From: Chlamydia pneumoniae TW-183 | GTDB taxonomy: Bacteria > Chlamydiota > Chlamydiia > Chlamydiales > Chlamydiaceae | Assembly (NCBI RefSeq): GCF_000007205.1 | Contig: NC_005043.1 | Span: 930,001-994,000, forward strand | Length of the DNA: 64,000 nt | Direction of reading: 5' to 3' | In this document: positions 7,071 through 17,544 of the stretch, in pieces | How the letters are laid out: every line of letters starts with the position of its first letter | Numbering within the stretch: the first letter of the stretch is position 1 | Program-made: the position numbers and the translations under genes | Notes under the pieces: model-generated | Seen by the model: only the letters and a program-made list of their open reading frames with translations | Databases searched by the model: none | Told to the model about the DNA's origin: nothing

Positions 7071-8452
7071 GACTTAGGAGGGAAGTGTAAAGGGTGATTT
7101 GTAGCAAGTAAAGCACCTTCAGCCCAAACTTCAGAGAGTGTGGGATGAGCATGCACGGTTTCATATATGCAAGGTAGGGTCAGCTCATTGCGGATCGCTA
7201 AGGTCATCTCTCCAATTAATGATGAGGCGTGAGGTCCTATGACATAAGCTCCGAGTATTTGCTGGGTAATTTCATGACTCACAATAGCAGCAAAACCATC
7301 AGATGCTCCCAAAGCAACAGCTTTTCCAATCGCTTTAAAAGGAAATTTGGTGAGCTTTGCAGGAAGATTTTGTTGTTCTGCTTCTTGTAGAGATAGACCT
7401 ACCATAGCAATTTCTGGGTGGGTAAAGATCACAGAAGGTATGGCAGAATAATCCATAACTTCGTGATGTCCCGAAATATTTTTCGCGGCAATAACGCCTT
7501 GGTGCGAAGCCACATGAGCAAGTAGCCACTTTCCAGTGATGTCTCCAATCGCATAGATATTTGGAACATTAGTGCGCATGGTTTCGTCAACAGGAATCAC
7601 GCCACGATCGTCCCGGATCACTCCAGCATTATCTAGCCCTATACTTGCTGTATTAAATTGGCGACCAATAGCCACCAAGACATAATCAAACTCTTCCACT
7701 TGATCGTTCACAGTAATGCGAACTTGGTTTTGGGATTCTTCGATTGCAGAGATCGAGGCTTTGGTAAGAATTCGAATTCCTTGTTTCGTAAATTTATTCG
7801 TTACGGTTTGAGAAACTTCTTTATTGTTAACCGCAAGAATATGATCCAAAGCTTCTATAACGGTAATCTCAACGCCTAAAGTGTGAAATAGAGACGCAAA
7901 TTCACAGCCAATAACGCCGCCACCAATAATAGCGAGCTTTTTAGGGAGGACTTCAAGTTCTAAGATCCCTGTGGAACTCAAAATTCTAGAGGAGAAGGGA
8001 ACCCCTGGGAAAGGACGAGGCTCGGATCCTGTAGCTAGGATAATATGATTGGCTTTGATTATAGTCGTGTCTTGGCCAATAACTTTAACTTCTGTAGAAG
8101 ATACTAGAGATCCGGTTCCTTTTAAGACAGTAATCTTGTTGCTGCGGATCAATCCTTCTAATCCTTGACGGATCCCCTGGACGACTGTATTTTTTCTTTT
8201 TGCCATCGCAGGGTAATCGATTGTATAACCATCAACATGGATGCCGAACTGCTCCGCATGCGTAATGTGAGATACAACATTGGCTCCAGCAATGAGGGCT
8301 TTTGAAGGGATGCATCCGCGGTTTAAGCAGGTCCCCCCAGCCTGGTCTTCTTCAATAAGAGCGGTCCGTAATTTTGATTGCGCAGCAGTGATTGCGGCAA
8401 CATAGCCACTAGGTCCCGCACCAATAACAACACAATCAAATTCTTGGGTCAT
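7067..8452 (-). CDS. lpdA: Dihydrolipoamide dehydrogenase (E3)
   Basis: E3 component of the 2-oxoacid dehydrogenase complexes; it reoxidises dihydrolipoamide using FAD and NAD+. With the ATG at 8452 the protein is 461 aa, starting [16 protein letters not shown] with the FAD-binding Rossmann motif. An upstream in-frame TTG at 8473 adds seven residues and is less likely. The redox disulfide is CLNRGC (C42, C47). The NAD-binding [10 protein letters not shown] motif, the second FAD motif (YAIGDIT) and the catalytic HAHPTLSE near the C-terminus are all present. It overlaps lipA by 4 nt and is presumably transcribed from the 8453-8875 region. Confidence 0.96.
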
Positions 8453-8875
8453 ATTCTCACTCACTGTAATCAAGATTTCAAAAAGAACCCCCCTTCATAA
8501 ATGCATGCATCTCATTAAGAAGAGGACCCTGTGCTTATTTTAGACCTAAAGATTAATTTTCAGCATTGCTTTTTTCTTCGCTGATTCTGTATTGAACCTC
8601 GCCTATATATCCCAGAAAAAGCAAACGTTCCCTCGGTAAATATTGTTTTCTTTTTTAATACCCAGAAGTATACTTGCATTAATGGCATTTTAGCGACCTA
8701 AGAGGTCGTGATTTCATAATTGACAAGAACGTATTCGTTATAAACAAGCATGTTTAAATGGATGAGTTTATGGGGGAAATGCCATAACTTAACCCTACAG
8801 AGGGCATAGTTGGATAGCAATTGACGAGGAAGAATGTATTTCTCCTCATGATCATGAAAAAAGTGAAAGATACCT
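8453..8875. other. Divergent intergenic region (lpdA / zinc-ribbon gene)
   Basis: About 420 bases between two diverging genes, so it should carry promoters in both directions. A TTGACA at about 8721 is followed by TATAAA after only 13 bases, which is too short for a standard promoter. No conserved operator, riboswitch-like stem or small gene was recognised. Confidence 0.4.
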
Positions 8876-9340
8876 ATGCCATTTGCTAAAGAGACAGAAA
8901 TGCAAAGGACGTGTTGGAAGTGTGAAGGCAGTGTATCTATGCACGTGCCTCAATGTCCCTATTGCAGCGCCTTTCTTCAAGATCCTCCAGTAGCCTCAGG
9001 AGGGTTTTCTTCTTGCCACATCTCGTTCCCAGAAGGAGCTTCTAAAGAAGAAGCCGAAGACCTATTTGCCGTCTCTTCAGAAGATTGGGAAGCCGTGCTT
9101 GGAGATCAAAACCCTACTCAAGAAACGAATAAACAAGTGATCCCTGAGTGGACATGGTTACAAAGTTGGCCTCTTGCAGCCTTATTTTTAGGCATAGGCT
9201 TGCTAGCGTTTGCCTTTCTGATTCTTCTTTTCTCTACAGACAGTGGATTGGTTTTGACTTGGCCTAAAAATCGGGCCTATTTTTACGGTATTATAGGTGC
9301 TGCAGTCGCCTATCGTGGATACCGTAAACTTCCTCTTTAA
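8876..9340 (+). CDS. Small zinc-ribbon membrane protein
   Basis: Conserved chlamydial hypothetical of 154 aa. The N-terminus has two CxxC pairs (C13/C16 and C27/C30, in CWKC and CPYC), a zinc-ribbon. An acidic linker follows (about residues 50-95), then a hydrophobic segment at about 100-124 (LAALFLGIGLLAFAFLILL) and a possible second short one near YFYGIIGAAVAY. It is probably a membrane-anchored protein with a cytoplasmic zinc ribbon. A second ATG at codon 9 is an alternative start. It converges on the SNF2 gene with 24 nt between stops. No function is assigned. Confidence 0.75.
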   Translation: MPFAKETEMQRTCWKCEGSVSMHVPQCPYCSAFLQDPPVASGGFSSCHISFPEGASKEEAEDLFAVSSEDWEAVLGDQNPTQETNKQVIPEWTWLQSWPLAALFLGIGLLAFAFLILLFSTDSGLVLTWPKNRAYFYGIIGAAVAYRGYRKLPL

Positions 9341-9364
9341 TTAGCACTAAATACAATTTCTTCG

Positions 9365-12300
9365 TTAGGAATCCTCAGGGGGAAGCACACCTGTATCATC
9401 TTCTACGGGTGCATCTACAGGGGACTCTTCACTGTCTGAAGTTCCATGTTCGTCTTTGTAGGATAGTATAGTGAGGAGATCTTCCCGATTCAACATGTGT
9501 AGGATATTAGAATCTTGAGAGGCAATGACCTTATCCAATAAGCGAATTTTCTTCTCAATTAAATAATGGATGCGCTCTTCAAGTGTATCTTCAGTAATCA
9601 GCTTATAGATAAAGACTGTATTTTTCTGACCAATCCGATGCACACGGTCTAGAGCTTGGTTTTCCTTGGCAGGATTCCACCAACGGTCATACATAATCAC
9701 CACATTGCCTGCAGTCAGGTTAATTCCTGTTCCTGCCGCAAGTAACGACCCAACAAACACCTGACAATTAGGATCTGTAGTAAATGTTTCAATTTCTTCC
9801 TTCCGATTCAGAGATTTTCCTTGAATCGAAGCATACTTGATCCCAATTTCCTCAAGATAGAGAGTAATGATCCGAATCATGTGGATATATTGCGAGAATA
9901 CAACAACTTTGTATCCAGCGTTTAAAGATTCCTTAAGTAGCTTAACGAAAGCATTCCACTTTCCAGATTCGTAATTTTTATATTGATCCGGGTCTTTGAA
10001 AAATACTGCAGGGTGATCACAAATCTGCTTGAGATGATTTAAGAGAGCAAAAATGTGTAAGAAATTCGTAGCAGGTTCTTCGGGAGTTTCAAGCTTTTGA
10101 ATATGACTTTTCTCTCTTTGCAAGGTCGCCATATATAACTTCTCCTGATCCGGAGACAACGAACAAGCAATGATAGATTCGACCTTATCAGGAAGCTCGG
10201 GAAGTACCAGTTTTTTTGTCCGTCGCAAGATAAAAGGACGAGTCAACTTTAATAAAAGATCCTGGGAGGGGATAATCTCTTCCAATTCTTCAGAAGAACA
10301 TCGTTTGGTAAACAACTTTTTGAATAGAGCGTCAGAGGGAAGATAATTGGGTAAGATAATGTCTAAAAGCCCTTTAAACTCTAAGAGATTGTTCTCTATG
10401 GGAGTTCCCGTAAGTCCCAGCTTCATCTGAGCGTCTATCCGACAGAGGATTTTGTGAATTTGGCTACTCTTGTTTTTAGCCATGTGGATCTCATCGAAAA
10501 CGACAATTGTGAATGCTATTTTGTAAAACTTATCGTAGTTTTGTCGTAGCGTTCCATAAGAAGTTAACAAGATATCAGCAGGAGGTAGCTCACTCGGTTT
10601 GTTTGGCCCATGGAAAGAAAAAATACTCACGCCAGGAAGATGATTACTTAAAATATGCTCCCAGTGTGGTAACACACTTGTTGGACATACAATTAAGAAT
10701 TTCGGGCGCGCTGAGGGCTGTGAAGACTGAAATACAATATCTAGTAAGGCTGTAGCTTGGTGAGTCTTTCCTAATCCCATTTCATCACAGAGAAGCCCTG
10801 AGAGTCTGTGATTGTATAAGAACCACATCCAAAGTAACCCGCTGTTTTGATACGGGCGGAGCTGGTGGTCTGAAGAAAAGAGATTTTGTGGAATCGGAGG
10901 TAAACACGCTGCTTTTAACTGTGAGAAAAATTGCAAGTCTTCGGGATTGGCTATAGTATCATCAGTTACTGATAGTGGAGCTAGAGCATCTAATTTAAAG
11001 ACGTCAGTAATATTCGCTATGACAGTGTTCTCAGCGATCACACATTTCTGCGTAGATAGGAACTGTTTTAAAAATTGAAACAGGTTTTGTTTCAAATCTA
11101 AAAAGCCAGCCTGTGTAAATAGAAAAGTATGTTTACTTTTCAATCCTTGTAAAGCGATTCCTATGGGGACAGATCCGAGGTTTGTCTTCAGCTCCAATTG
11201 CAAATGGAGAGGAGAGGCAGGATGAGGCCTATGAATCGACTGGATCACCAATTCATAACTTTCTGGAGGGCGTGTCTGCGGATTTGGAAATAAAATACGC
11301 TCATGCTGCGCATACTGTGTAAGAAACTGTGGGACATTTTCAGGAGGAATGACTCTAGGTAGAAAGCATAACCCTTGTAGGGGAGTGGGAATCAAAGAGA
11401 ATCCTATATCTTCGCGATATAGAAATACACCAAATAGCCAACAACGGCTTTCCCCTAAACCAACAAGAATAGGCTTGAGGTCAAGTCCTTTTCCACGAGA
11501 TTGCCTGTGAACTTCAATAAGAAGGTCTTTTAAATTAGGGGGAGAGGAAAAGAAATTGGGGAGACGTCGTAGTGCCGCATCGTTCTTTACAATGAAAGCA
11601 GGGATGTCTTGAGGTTCTACAATGAGCCCATCTTGAATCGGCAAATCGTTTTTCTTCTCTAGAAAGAAACCTTGATTTGTATAGTAGGTCCATGTCCCGA
11701 AACGTATTTCTGTAGAAGAGGGATCTCCGACATCATAGTGGAATAATAAAACACCTTGTTCTGTGACATTATAAGTAAGATGACCTTCGGGACGTTCGTT
11801 TATAAATGTTTGGAAACCGGGCTCTTGAATTAGATGCCCCCTCTCATTGAGAAAGTCTTCAACCTGTTCGGATTTAACTATAAACGCTTGTTTTGGAGAT
11901 AGCATCCCCACGACTTGCATCAGACCTTTCGTAGGACTATAGCAATAGTTTGGGTAAATGAGACTGCCATTGTCTAAATCCCCAGGAGTGACGAGGTAAG
12001 CAGAAAATGAGAAGGAAGCGTCACGTAGTAGACGGATATCATAGCGTAGTCGATATTCTAGAGAATCATAGCAGAGCAAAGAAAGCAGCTGATCTTTGAA
12101 TTTATCAGCGAGCAAAGGAATCGCATAGATGGGAAGGGCTATGGCTTTAGGGCCTGTGATCATTTCATGCGTTTTTGCAACGTATTCTACAGAACCTATT
12201 CTAGTCTTAGGATGATTCTCTCTGTCTTTTTTATGGATAACAGGACTTAATGTGAAATTTACCTTAGCTTCTTCTGCGCAGACCGTAACATTTGTAATAC

Positions 12301-13012
12301 TGATGTCGTGAGATACATTCTCTAAAGATGTATGCGCGAGTTCCAACTTAGGAAATATGTCTTCTAATGTAGGAAAATCCAAGATTTCCGCTTTAAAGAC
12401 CAGGCCTTGCCATTGAAGAGAAAAATGAGAAGGAAAGCCTTGAGAATTTTCTCCTATCGTAAGCTCAGCCCCTTCTTCATTTAAGAAAAAGAATTTTTTA
12501 GCAGTGCGATAGAGAGCGGACTTCAAGAAAGTCTTATTTGTAAATACTGTAGGTTCTTCAGAAGCATGAATGGTGCGGAGCCAATCTTGGAATACTTCCT
12601 CGGACAGACACTCTATTGTTAACGTGATATGTGGGGATTCTAGTGTATAAACCATCTCTCCTTGAGCTTGTAATGGAATCGAGTCGAGGAAAAAGTGAGA
12701 GAAGACGGCATACCAAAAGGAATGACGGAATTTATCGTGTAAAGGGTGCAATCCTAAAGCGTCATAGACAGCAAAATATGCAGTCATAAGGTGGAGACAA
12801 CACTCACCGTCAGGACAACTGCAAGAAGCAAAAGTTAGCCTATCAATATCTTGAAGTTTTAAAGTGCTTAACCAATAGCCCTCTGGAGCTTCTTCATCAG
12901 GAATGCGTATGGTGTAACTATCCTCACAAAAGTCTACAACGATCTCCTTGCGATGTTTAAGGAGATGTTGCATCGCATCCTGTCGAAAGATGGCTAATGC
13001 TTCTAAAACCAT
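9365..13012 (-). CDS. SWI2/SNF2-family helicase with SWIM zinc finger (copy 1)
   Basis: Large (1215 aa) DNA-dependent ATPase of the SNF2 family. The N-terminus has a SWIM-type finger, CxCx5CxH (C64, C66, C72, H74). The central part is poorly conserved. The C-terminal third holds the helicase core: Walker A in DEMGLGKT (about residue 740), DEIH box (about 840), LTGTPIENN, VVFSQY and motif VI DRVHRIGQ (about 1125). It probably remodels protein-DNA complexes or moves RNA polymerase, as RapA does; the substrate is unknown. A second protein of the same architecture is at 29111-32611. The acidic C-terminal tail (DAPVEDDTG) is extra. It ends the brnQ-side minus-strand group; brnQ follows 29 nt downstream in coordinate, that is, upstream in transcription. 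Confidence 0.92.
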   Translation of the reverse strand: MVLEALAIFRQDAMQHLLKHRKEIVVDFCEDSYTIRIPDEEAPEGYWLSTLKLQDIDRLTFASCSCPDGECCLHLMTAYFAVYDALGLHPLHDKFRHSFWYAVFSHFFLDSIPLQAQGEMVYTLESPHITLTIECLSEEVFQDWLRTIHASEEPTVFTNKTFLKSALYRTAKKFFFLNEEGAELTIGENSQGFPSHFSLQWQGLVFKAEILDFPTLEDIFPKLELAHTSLENVSHDISITNVTVCAEEAKVNFTLSPVIHKKDRENHPKTRIGSVEYVAKTHEMITGPKAIALPIYAIPLLADKFKDQLLSLLCYDSLEYRLRYDIRLLRDASFSFSAYLVTPGDLDNGSLIYPNYCYSPTKGLMQVVGMLSPKQAFIVKSEQVEDFLNERGHLIQEPGFQTFINERPEGHLTYNVTEQGVLLFHYDVGDPSSTEIRFGTWTYYTNQGFFLEKKNDLPIQDGLIVEPQDIPAFIVKNDAALRRLPNFFSSPPNLKDLLIEVHRQSRGKGLDLKPILVGLGESRCWLFGVFLYREDIGFSLIPTPLQGLCFLPRVIPPENVPQFLTQYAQHERILFPNPQTRPPESYELVIQSIHRPHPASPLHLQLELKTNLGSVPIGIALQGLKSKHTFLFTQAGFLDLKQNLFQFLKQFLSTQKCVIAENTVIANITDVFKLDALAPLSVTDDTIANPEDLQFFSQLKAACLPPIPQNLFSSDHQLRPYQNSGLLWMWFLYNHRLSGLLCDEMGLGKTHQATALLDIVFQSSQPSARPKFLIVCPTSVLPHWEHILSNHLPGVSIFSFHGPNKPSELPPADILLTSYGTLRQNYDKFYKIAFTIVVFDEIHMAKNKSSQIHKILCRIDAQMKLGLTGTPIENNLLEFKGLLDIILPNYLPSDALFKKLFTKRCSSEELEEIIPSQDLLLKLTRPFILRRTKKLVLPELPDKVESIIACSLSPDQEKLYMATLQREKSHIQKLETPEEPATNFLHIFALLNHLKQICDHPAVFFKDPDQYKNYESGKWNAFVKLLKESLNAGYKVVVFSQYIHMIRIITLYLEEIGIKYASIQGKSLNRKEEIETFTTDPNCQVFVGSLLAAGTGINLTAGNVVIMYDRWWNPAKENQALDRVHRIGQKNTVFIYKLITEDTLEERIHYLIEKKIRLLDKVIASQDSNILHMLNREDLLTILSYKDEHGTSDSEESPVDAPVEDDTGVLPPEDS

Positions 13013-13041
13013 AATATTATGCTAGCAACCCGTATGTTATT

Positions 13042-14280
13042 TTAATTCACTAACTTTAAAACAATTGTAAGAGAGAGGGTTAAATAAAACAAGACTGGGG
13101 AGTATCGGAAATTCCATAACTTGTAGGCAATGTTTCCACAAGCCAGTACAATCAAAGCTGGATAGCTAAGTTGTAGCAAAGGCAAGAGTAGGTGACTTAT
13201 AGTTTCAAAATTCAAAATAGAAATTAAATAGGTGGGGATAAGAGTACAAATTACTGCTGAAGCATAGTTCAGTTTCTTAAAGGAAACTACACGAGCTAGA
13301 AAATCTGCAACAATACCTACTAAAGCAATTTCCGTAGTTAGACAGGCAATGAAAACGCTGACTCCTGCGAGAATGCTATTTGGCCCTAATGCAATCGCAG
13401 AGATCCTTCCCAGAATATGACCTTTACTTACATTCACAAGTAAGCCCGCATGACGTGCAGCAGATAAAACAAATCCAAGATAGGTCATTCCTAGTAAGAT
13501 CGCAGCAAGAAAGAAACCTAAAGCTAAGGAACGCTTATTTTTTTTGCTAATACCTTGAAAACTAAGAGGGATTTCTTCCTCTGTAGGATGTTTCTCTTCA
13601 GCTACGAGCTGACGTAGAGAGATCAAAACTATGGAGCAGAAGAAAAACGCTGCAAGTAAATCCATAGTATTGAACCCTTCAATGAATCCTGCCAACCAAG
13701 CTTGACGTGCGTTCGGAATAAATTCTTGAACCATGGGGTGGGTAGGAATCATAAAACTGCGGATGATGACCCAAAGTAAGGTAACCAACATAATCGGGAA
13801 AAATACAGATCCTAGCCATTGAATTAAACGGCTGAGCTTGCATGAGAAGATATAGATAAGCACACAGCAAATCGCACTAAAAATAGGCAAAGAGGGAATG
13901 AAAGCACTCTTATGCTCGGATAGTGAAATCAATGTGGCATGAGATACTGCAATGGCTCGAGGGATTCCACCGAAGGGGCCTATCAAAAGTATAATAGCCG
14001 TAATAAAAATCATCCCTGGAATTCTTCCTATCGAGAAAAAGAACTTCTGGTAGTCTCCAGAATAGAATAGCATACTGACTAGACCTAAAAGAGGAACGCA
14101 TACAGCAGTAAGCATCATGCCGAAATAGGCAGACCAGGGATGCGCATTGTAGTGGTATCCCAGAGCTAAGGGAAAGACAATATTGCCAGCTCCGAAGAAC
14201 ATAGCAAAAATAGATCCTCCAATAGACCAAATGGACAAACTTTTTTTATCATTTGTTTTATGAGATGCGTTTTTTTTCAT
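13042..14280 (-). CDS. brnQ: Branched-chain amino acid carrier BrnQ
   Basis: BrnQ/LIVCS-family Na+-coupled importer of leucine, isoleucine and valine, 412 aa, which fits the family length. Hydrophobic segments run throughout (about 12). The N-terminal signature IFAMFFGAGNIVFPLALGY is typical of the family. Chlamydiae cannot make these amino acids and import them from the host. The start ATG at 14280 follows an A-rich leader, and the gene precedes the SNF2 gene by 29 nt on the same strand. No regulatory site was recognised. Confidence 0.93.
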   Translation of the reverse strand: MKKNASHKTNDKKSLSIWSIGGSIFAMFFGAGNIVFPLALGYHYNAHPWSAYFGMMLTAVCVPLLGLVSMLFYSGDYQKFFFSIGRIPGMIFITAIILLIGPFGGIPRAIAVSHATLISLSEHKSAFIPSLPIFSAICCVLIYIFSCKLSRLIQWLGSVFFPIMLVTLLWVIIRSFMIPTHPMVQEFIPNARQAWLAGFIEGFNTMDLLAAFFFCSIVLISLRQLVAEEKHPTEEEIPLSFQGISKKNKRSLALGFFLAAILLGMTYLGFVLSAARHAGLLVNVSKGHILGRISAIALGPNSILAGVSVFIACLTTEIALVGIVADFLARVVSFKKLNYASAVICTLIPTYLISILNFETISHLLLPLLQLSYPALIVLACGNIAYKLWNFRYSPVLFYLTLSLTIVLKLVN

Positions 14281-14464
14281 CTTTTAAATAAAGTAGAGAT
14301 AGTAAAGTGCTGAGTGAATGAGTTTAAAGAATCATGATCTTAGAAATCAAACGATTTTCAGTAGTTAGTTTTTATTGTACTGTGGGACAAAAGGTAGAGT
14401 TACGAATTCTTAAAAAGCTAACAACTCTAAATTTATACAGTTTTTTTTATAACAAAGCGATTTT

Positions 14465-15094
14465 CTAAGTACGGGTACTATTTGCTTCTTTTGCAAGATA
14501 TGAACATATAGGGCAATTGTCAATTTTATGATGTAAAGCAGGACAATACTGTCGTGCATAATAGATGAGTTGCAAGTGCAATTTCGGTGTGTTCTCATGG
14601 CCAAAAAAGCGAGCCAGATCCTTTTCAGCAGCGGAGGGGCTTTTTTTTTCAGAAATTTTCCATCGCTGCGCTAAACGCAAAATATGAGTGTCTACAGGGA
14701 ATGTAGGTTTTCCATAGGCTATCCCAAGAAAAACAGAAGCGGTTTTTCTGCCAACTCCCGGAAGTTGTGTGAGAAGAGCCATGTCATTAGGGGGTTCTCC
14801 ATGAAAATCACGCACTAAAATTTGAGATAATTGATAAATATAGGCGGACTTTCTCTCTCCAAGGCCACAAGGGGCAATGAGCTGGTATAGCTTCCCTGGA
14901 GGCAAATCTAAAATAGATTGGGCGTCTGGGGCTTTTGCAAAGAGTTGTGGTGTCACGGAATTTACTGCTTTGTCCGTAGAATTCCCAGATAAGAGAATAG
15001 CAATAAGTAGTTGAAAGGGAGAGGACCACCCTTCTAAAGATGGTTTTGGATTGGGAAATAGCGCGTTGAGTGTTCTGAGAATAAATTGCTTCAT
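14465..15094 (-). CDS. nth: Endonuclease III (DNA glycosylase/AP lyase), atypical Fe-S region
   Basis: Base-excision-repair enzyme that removes oxidised pyrimidines and nicks abasic sites. The 209-aa product has the helix-hairpin-helix LPGVGRKTA with the catalytic lysine, and VDTH with the catalytic aspartate. The C-terminal iron-sulfur region is unusual: it reads YCPALHHKIDNCPICSYLA, so cysteines are spaced 9 and 2 apart, not 6, 2 and 5, and the fourth cysteine is absent before the stop. The cluster may be missing or ligated differently. It follows mnmE with 6 nt between stop and start, so the two form an operon. Confidence 0.92.
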   Translation of the reverse strand: MKQFILRTLNALFPNPKPSLEGWSSPFQLLIAILLSGNSTDKAVNSVTPQLFAKAPDAQSILDLPPGKLYQLIAPCGLGERKSAYIYQLSQILVRDFHGEPPNDMALLTQLPGVGRKTASVFLGIAYGKPTFPVDTHILRLAQRWKISEKKSPSAAEKDLARFFGHENTPKLHLQLIYYARQYCPALHHKIDNCPICSYLAKEANSTRT

Positions 15095-15100
15095 GGTGAG

Positions 15101-16429
15101 CTATTTTCCAATGCAAAATTTACTAAAAATTTCCCCTAAAATACTTTCAGTAACTTCTTTGCCAGAAAGCATCCCAATCGAGTGAAGTGCCTCTCTTAAC
15201 TCCAAAGCAATGATTTCTGGAGGTTGCAGATAGAGGTTTTGCTGCGCTTCTTTCAGACAGCGAGCCACCTCTTGTAAGATCATGTGATGGCGAGAAGAAA
15301 CTAAAAACACTTTAGAGGTTTTTCCAGCCTCTTGTTTTTGCATCCATTGGATTAAAGCTTGTTTCACTTGAGTAAGTCCCTCACCAGTTTTTGCTGAGAT
15401 CGCAAATTGAGGGAGCGAAGTGTCAAGGAATGGAGGAGGGGTGAGGTCAGCTTTATTCCATAGGAGGAATGAAGGTTTTGTAAAAAGAATTTTAGGAAGA
15501 TCTTCTAGAGGTTGCGTCGCATCTATTACCCAGAGGATCCCATCCGCTTCTTCCATAGCAGAAAGAGCTCGTTCAATGCCCTCTTTTTCAATGTCATTGT
15601 CTGTTGTTCTTTGTCCTGCTGTGTCTAGCAGTCGGATGCGTTTGCCTTGCAAGAGCCACTGCTCCTCTAAGATATCACGAGTGGTTCCAGGAATATGTGT
15701 TACAATCGCCCGATTTTTCTGAAGAAGCGCATTGAGTAGGGAGGATTTCCCTACGTTAGGTTTCCCTGCAAGGATCAAACTTGTTCCCTGAGCAAGCCTC
15801 TGCCCCTCATCAAAACTGGAAATAAAATCTTCCACGATATGCAGAGCATTTTGAATTTTTTCTTGAGGGACGAGGAGGTCTGGTTGTTCTTCTTCAGGGA
15901 AGTCGGCTAGGACTTCCAAAAACGCCAATGCTTCGATAATCAGAGTATGTATTTCTTGAATTTTCTTAGAAAAATTTCCTTGAAAATGCGTTTGAGCAAT
16001 CCGAAAGGCGTCTATATTTTCCGCAACAATGAGATTTTGGATTGCCTCTGCTTGAACCAGGTCAATTTTTCCATTTAGAAACGCTCGTTGAGAAAACTCT
16101 CCAGGGAGTGCAGGACGGGCGCCTAAAGCAATCAAAGCGTCTAAAATTTGGGAGCAAGCGAAAAATCCTCCATGACACTGAAATTCGACTACATCTTCTC
16201 CAGTGAAGGAGCGAGGAGAGCGCATTAGAAGAAGAAGAGCTTGGTCAATTAATGTCTCTTCAAAAATGACTTGTCCAAGATGTATCGTATGGGAGGCAAA
16301 GCTAGCCACAGATCCAGAAAAAATACGATCGGCAATGACAATCGCTTGTGGGCCAGAGAGTCGTACAACAGCAATACTTCCTTCCCCTGGAGGAGTGGCA
16401 ATGGCAGCAATGGTATCGTGCTTTAGCAT
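15101..16429 (-). CDS. mnmE: tRNA modification GTPase MnmE (TrmE/ThdF)
   Basis: With MnmG (elsewhere) this GTPase adds the carboxymethylaminomethyl group to U34 of certain tRNAs. The 442-aa protein has the N-terminal folate-binding domain ([19 protein letters not shown]), a helical domain, and an inserted G domain with [15 protein letters not shown] and NKAD. It ends with the invariant CIGK, whose cysteine is needed for modification. The length is normal. It is transcribed toward nth and diverges from psd across a 150-nt gap, which should contain both promoters. Confidence 0.97.
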   Translation of the reverse strand: MLKHDTIAAIATPPGEGSIAVVRLSGPQAIVIADRIFSGSVASFASHTIHLGQVIFEETLIDQALLLLMRSPRSFTGEDVVEFQCHGGFFACSQILDALIALGARPALPGEFSQRAFLNGKIDLVQAEAIQNLIVAENIDAFRIAQTHFQGNFSKKIQEIHTLIIEALAFLEVLADFPEEEQPDLLVPQEKIQNALHIVEDFISSFDEGQRLAQGTSLILAGKPNVGKSSLLNALLQKNRAIVTHIPGTTRDILEEQWLLQGKRIRLLDTAGQRTTDNDIEKEGIERALSAMEEADGILWVIDATQPLEDLPKILFTKPSFLLWNKADLTPPPFLDTSLPQFAISAKTGEGLTQVKQALIQWMQKQEAGKTSKVFLVSSRHHMILQEVARCLKEAQQNLYLQPPEIIALELREALHSIGMLSGKEVTESILGEIFSKFCIGK

Positions 16430-16579
16430 AAAAATAGAAAAGTTAAAGGAACTTTCGGATAGAATACCAAGTTTTAGATTAAAGAGGTGAAAGGAGTTTG
16501 GATAAATATTAAGACTAATTCAATTGGAATATTTTCATTAATCTTTTTATAATTTCTTTTTATCGTTTCTAGAGGTCTT

Positions 16580-17485
16580 GTGCAGAAGCCCCAATATATT
16601 GATCGAATCACTAAAAAAAAAGTAATAGAACCTATATTTTATGAAAAAACAATGCTCTTCCTATACAACTCTAAGCTAGGGAAGAAGCTCTCAGTATTTC
16701 TATCAACACACCCCATCTTTTCTCGAATTTATGGCTGGCTTCAAAGGTGTTCGTGGACACGTCGGCAAATTCGCCCTTTCATGAATCGATATAAGATTTC
16801 TGAAAAAGAATTGACAAAGCCTGTTGCAGACTTCACCTCATTTAATGATTTTTTTACCCGGAAATTGAAACCCGAAGCACGCCCTATTGTTGGTGGGAAA
16901 GAGGTATTCATCACTCCTGTGGATGGACGTTACCTTGTGTATCCTAATGTTTCGGAATTCGATAAGTTTATTGTTAAATCAAAAGCGTTTTCATTACCCA
17001 AGCTTTTAGGAGACCATGAGTTAACAAAATTATACGCTCATGGCAGCATTGTTTTTGCCCGCCTTGCCCCCTTTGATTACCATCGATTCCATTTTCCCTG
17101 TGATTGCCTTCCTCAAAAGACACGTTGTGTGAATGGAGCGCTGTTCTCTGTCCATCCTTTAGCTGTTAAAGATAATTTCATTTTATTTTGTGAAAATAAA
17201 CGGACGGTTACTGTACTCGAAACAGAGCAGTTCGGCAACGTCCTCTATTTAGAAGTTGGAGCTATGAATGTAGGCTCCATTGTACAAACATTTTCTCCGA
17301 ACCAAACCTATGCTAAAGGTGACGAGAAGGGCTTTTTTGCTTTTGGCGGCTCTACAGTTATCTTGCTCTTTTTGCCTAACGCTATACGGTTCGATAACGA
17401 TCTTTTGAAGAACTCACGTATGGGTTTTGAAACACGCTGCTTGATGGGGCAGTCATTAGGTAGATCTCAGAGAGAAGAAATTTAA
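16580..17485 (+). CDS. psd: Phosphatidylserine decarboxylase proenzyme
   Basis: Makes phosphatidylethanolamine at the inner membrane. The 301-aa proenzyme self-cleaves in the LGST-type motif, seen here as FGGSTV near residue 255, and the serine becomes the pyruvoyl group. Other family hallmarks are [25 protein letters not shown] and the FDYHRFHFP segment with catalytic histidines. The start is GTG at 16580, with AGAGG at 16571-16575 as ribosome-binding site. The TPR gene follows 59 nt downstream, after a short direct repeat (AAAGACTTT twice). Confidence 0.94.
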   Translation: MQKPQYIDRITKKKVIEPIFYEKTMLFLYNSKLGKKLSVFLSTHPIFSRIYGWLQRCSWTRRQIRPFMNRYKISEKELTKPVADFTSFNDFFTRKLKPEARPIVGGKEVFITPVDGRYLVYPNVSEFDKFIVKSKAFSLPKLLGDHELTKLYAHGSIVFARLAPFDYHRFHFPCDCLPQKTRCVNGALFSVHPLAVKDNFILFCENKRTVTVLETEQFGNVLYLEVGAMNVGSIVQTFSPNQTYAKGDEKGFFAFGGSTVILLFLPNAIRFDNDLLKNSRMGFETRCLMGQSLGRSQREEI

Positions 17486-17544
17486 AGACTTTAAAGACTT
17501 TTTTTGGTATTGCAAAGAGAGATAAAAGTCAAAAATGGCGAATT

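Noticed and set aside
8453..8473. Upstream TTG start for lpdA
   Set aside because: It adds seven residues before the [13 protein letters not shown] start, which already places the FAD motif at the usual distance from the N-terminus.
8719..8745. TTGACA followed by TATAAA as promoter
   Set aside because: The spacer is 13 nt, too short for a standard sigma-70-type promoter; not listed as a feature.
10513..10755. 80-codon plus-strand frame inside the SNF2 gene
   Set aside because: It lies opposite the conserved helicase motifs of the SNF2 gene and is fully explained as a shadow frame.
17486..17544. Direct repeat AAAGACTTT after psd as a regulatory site
   Set aside because: Two adjacent copies of a 9-mer in AT-rich sequence are easily random, and no partner or conservation can be shown.
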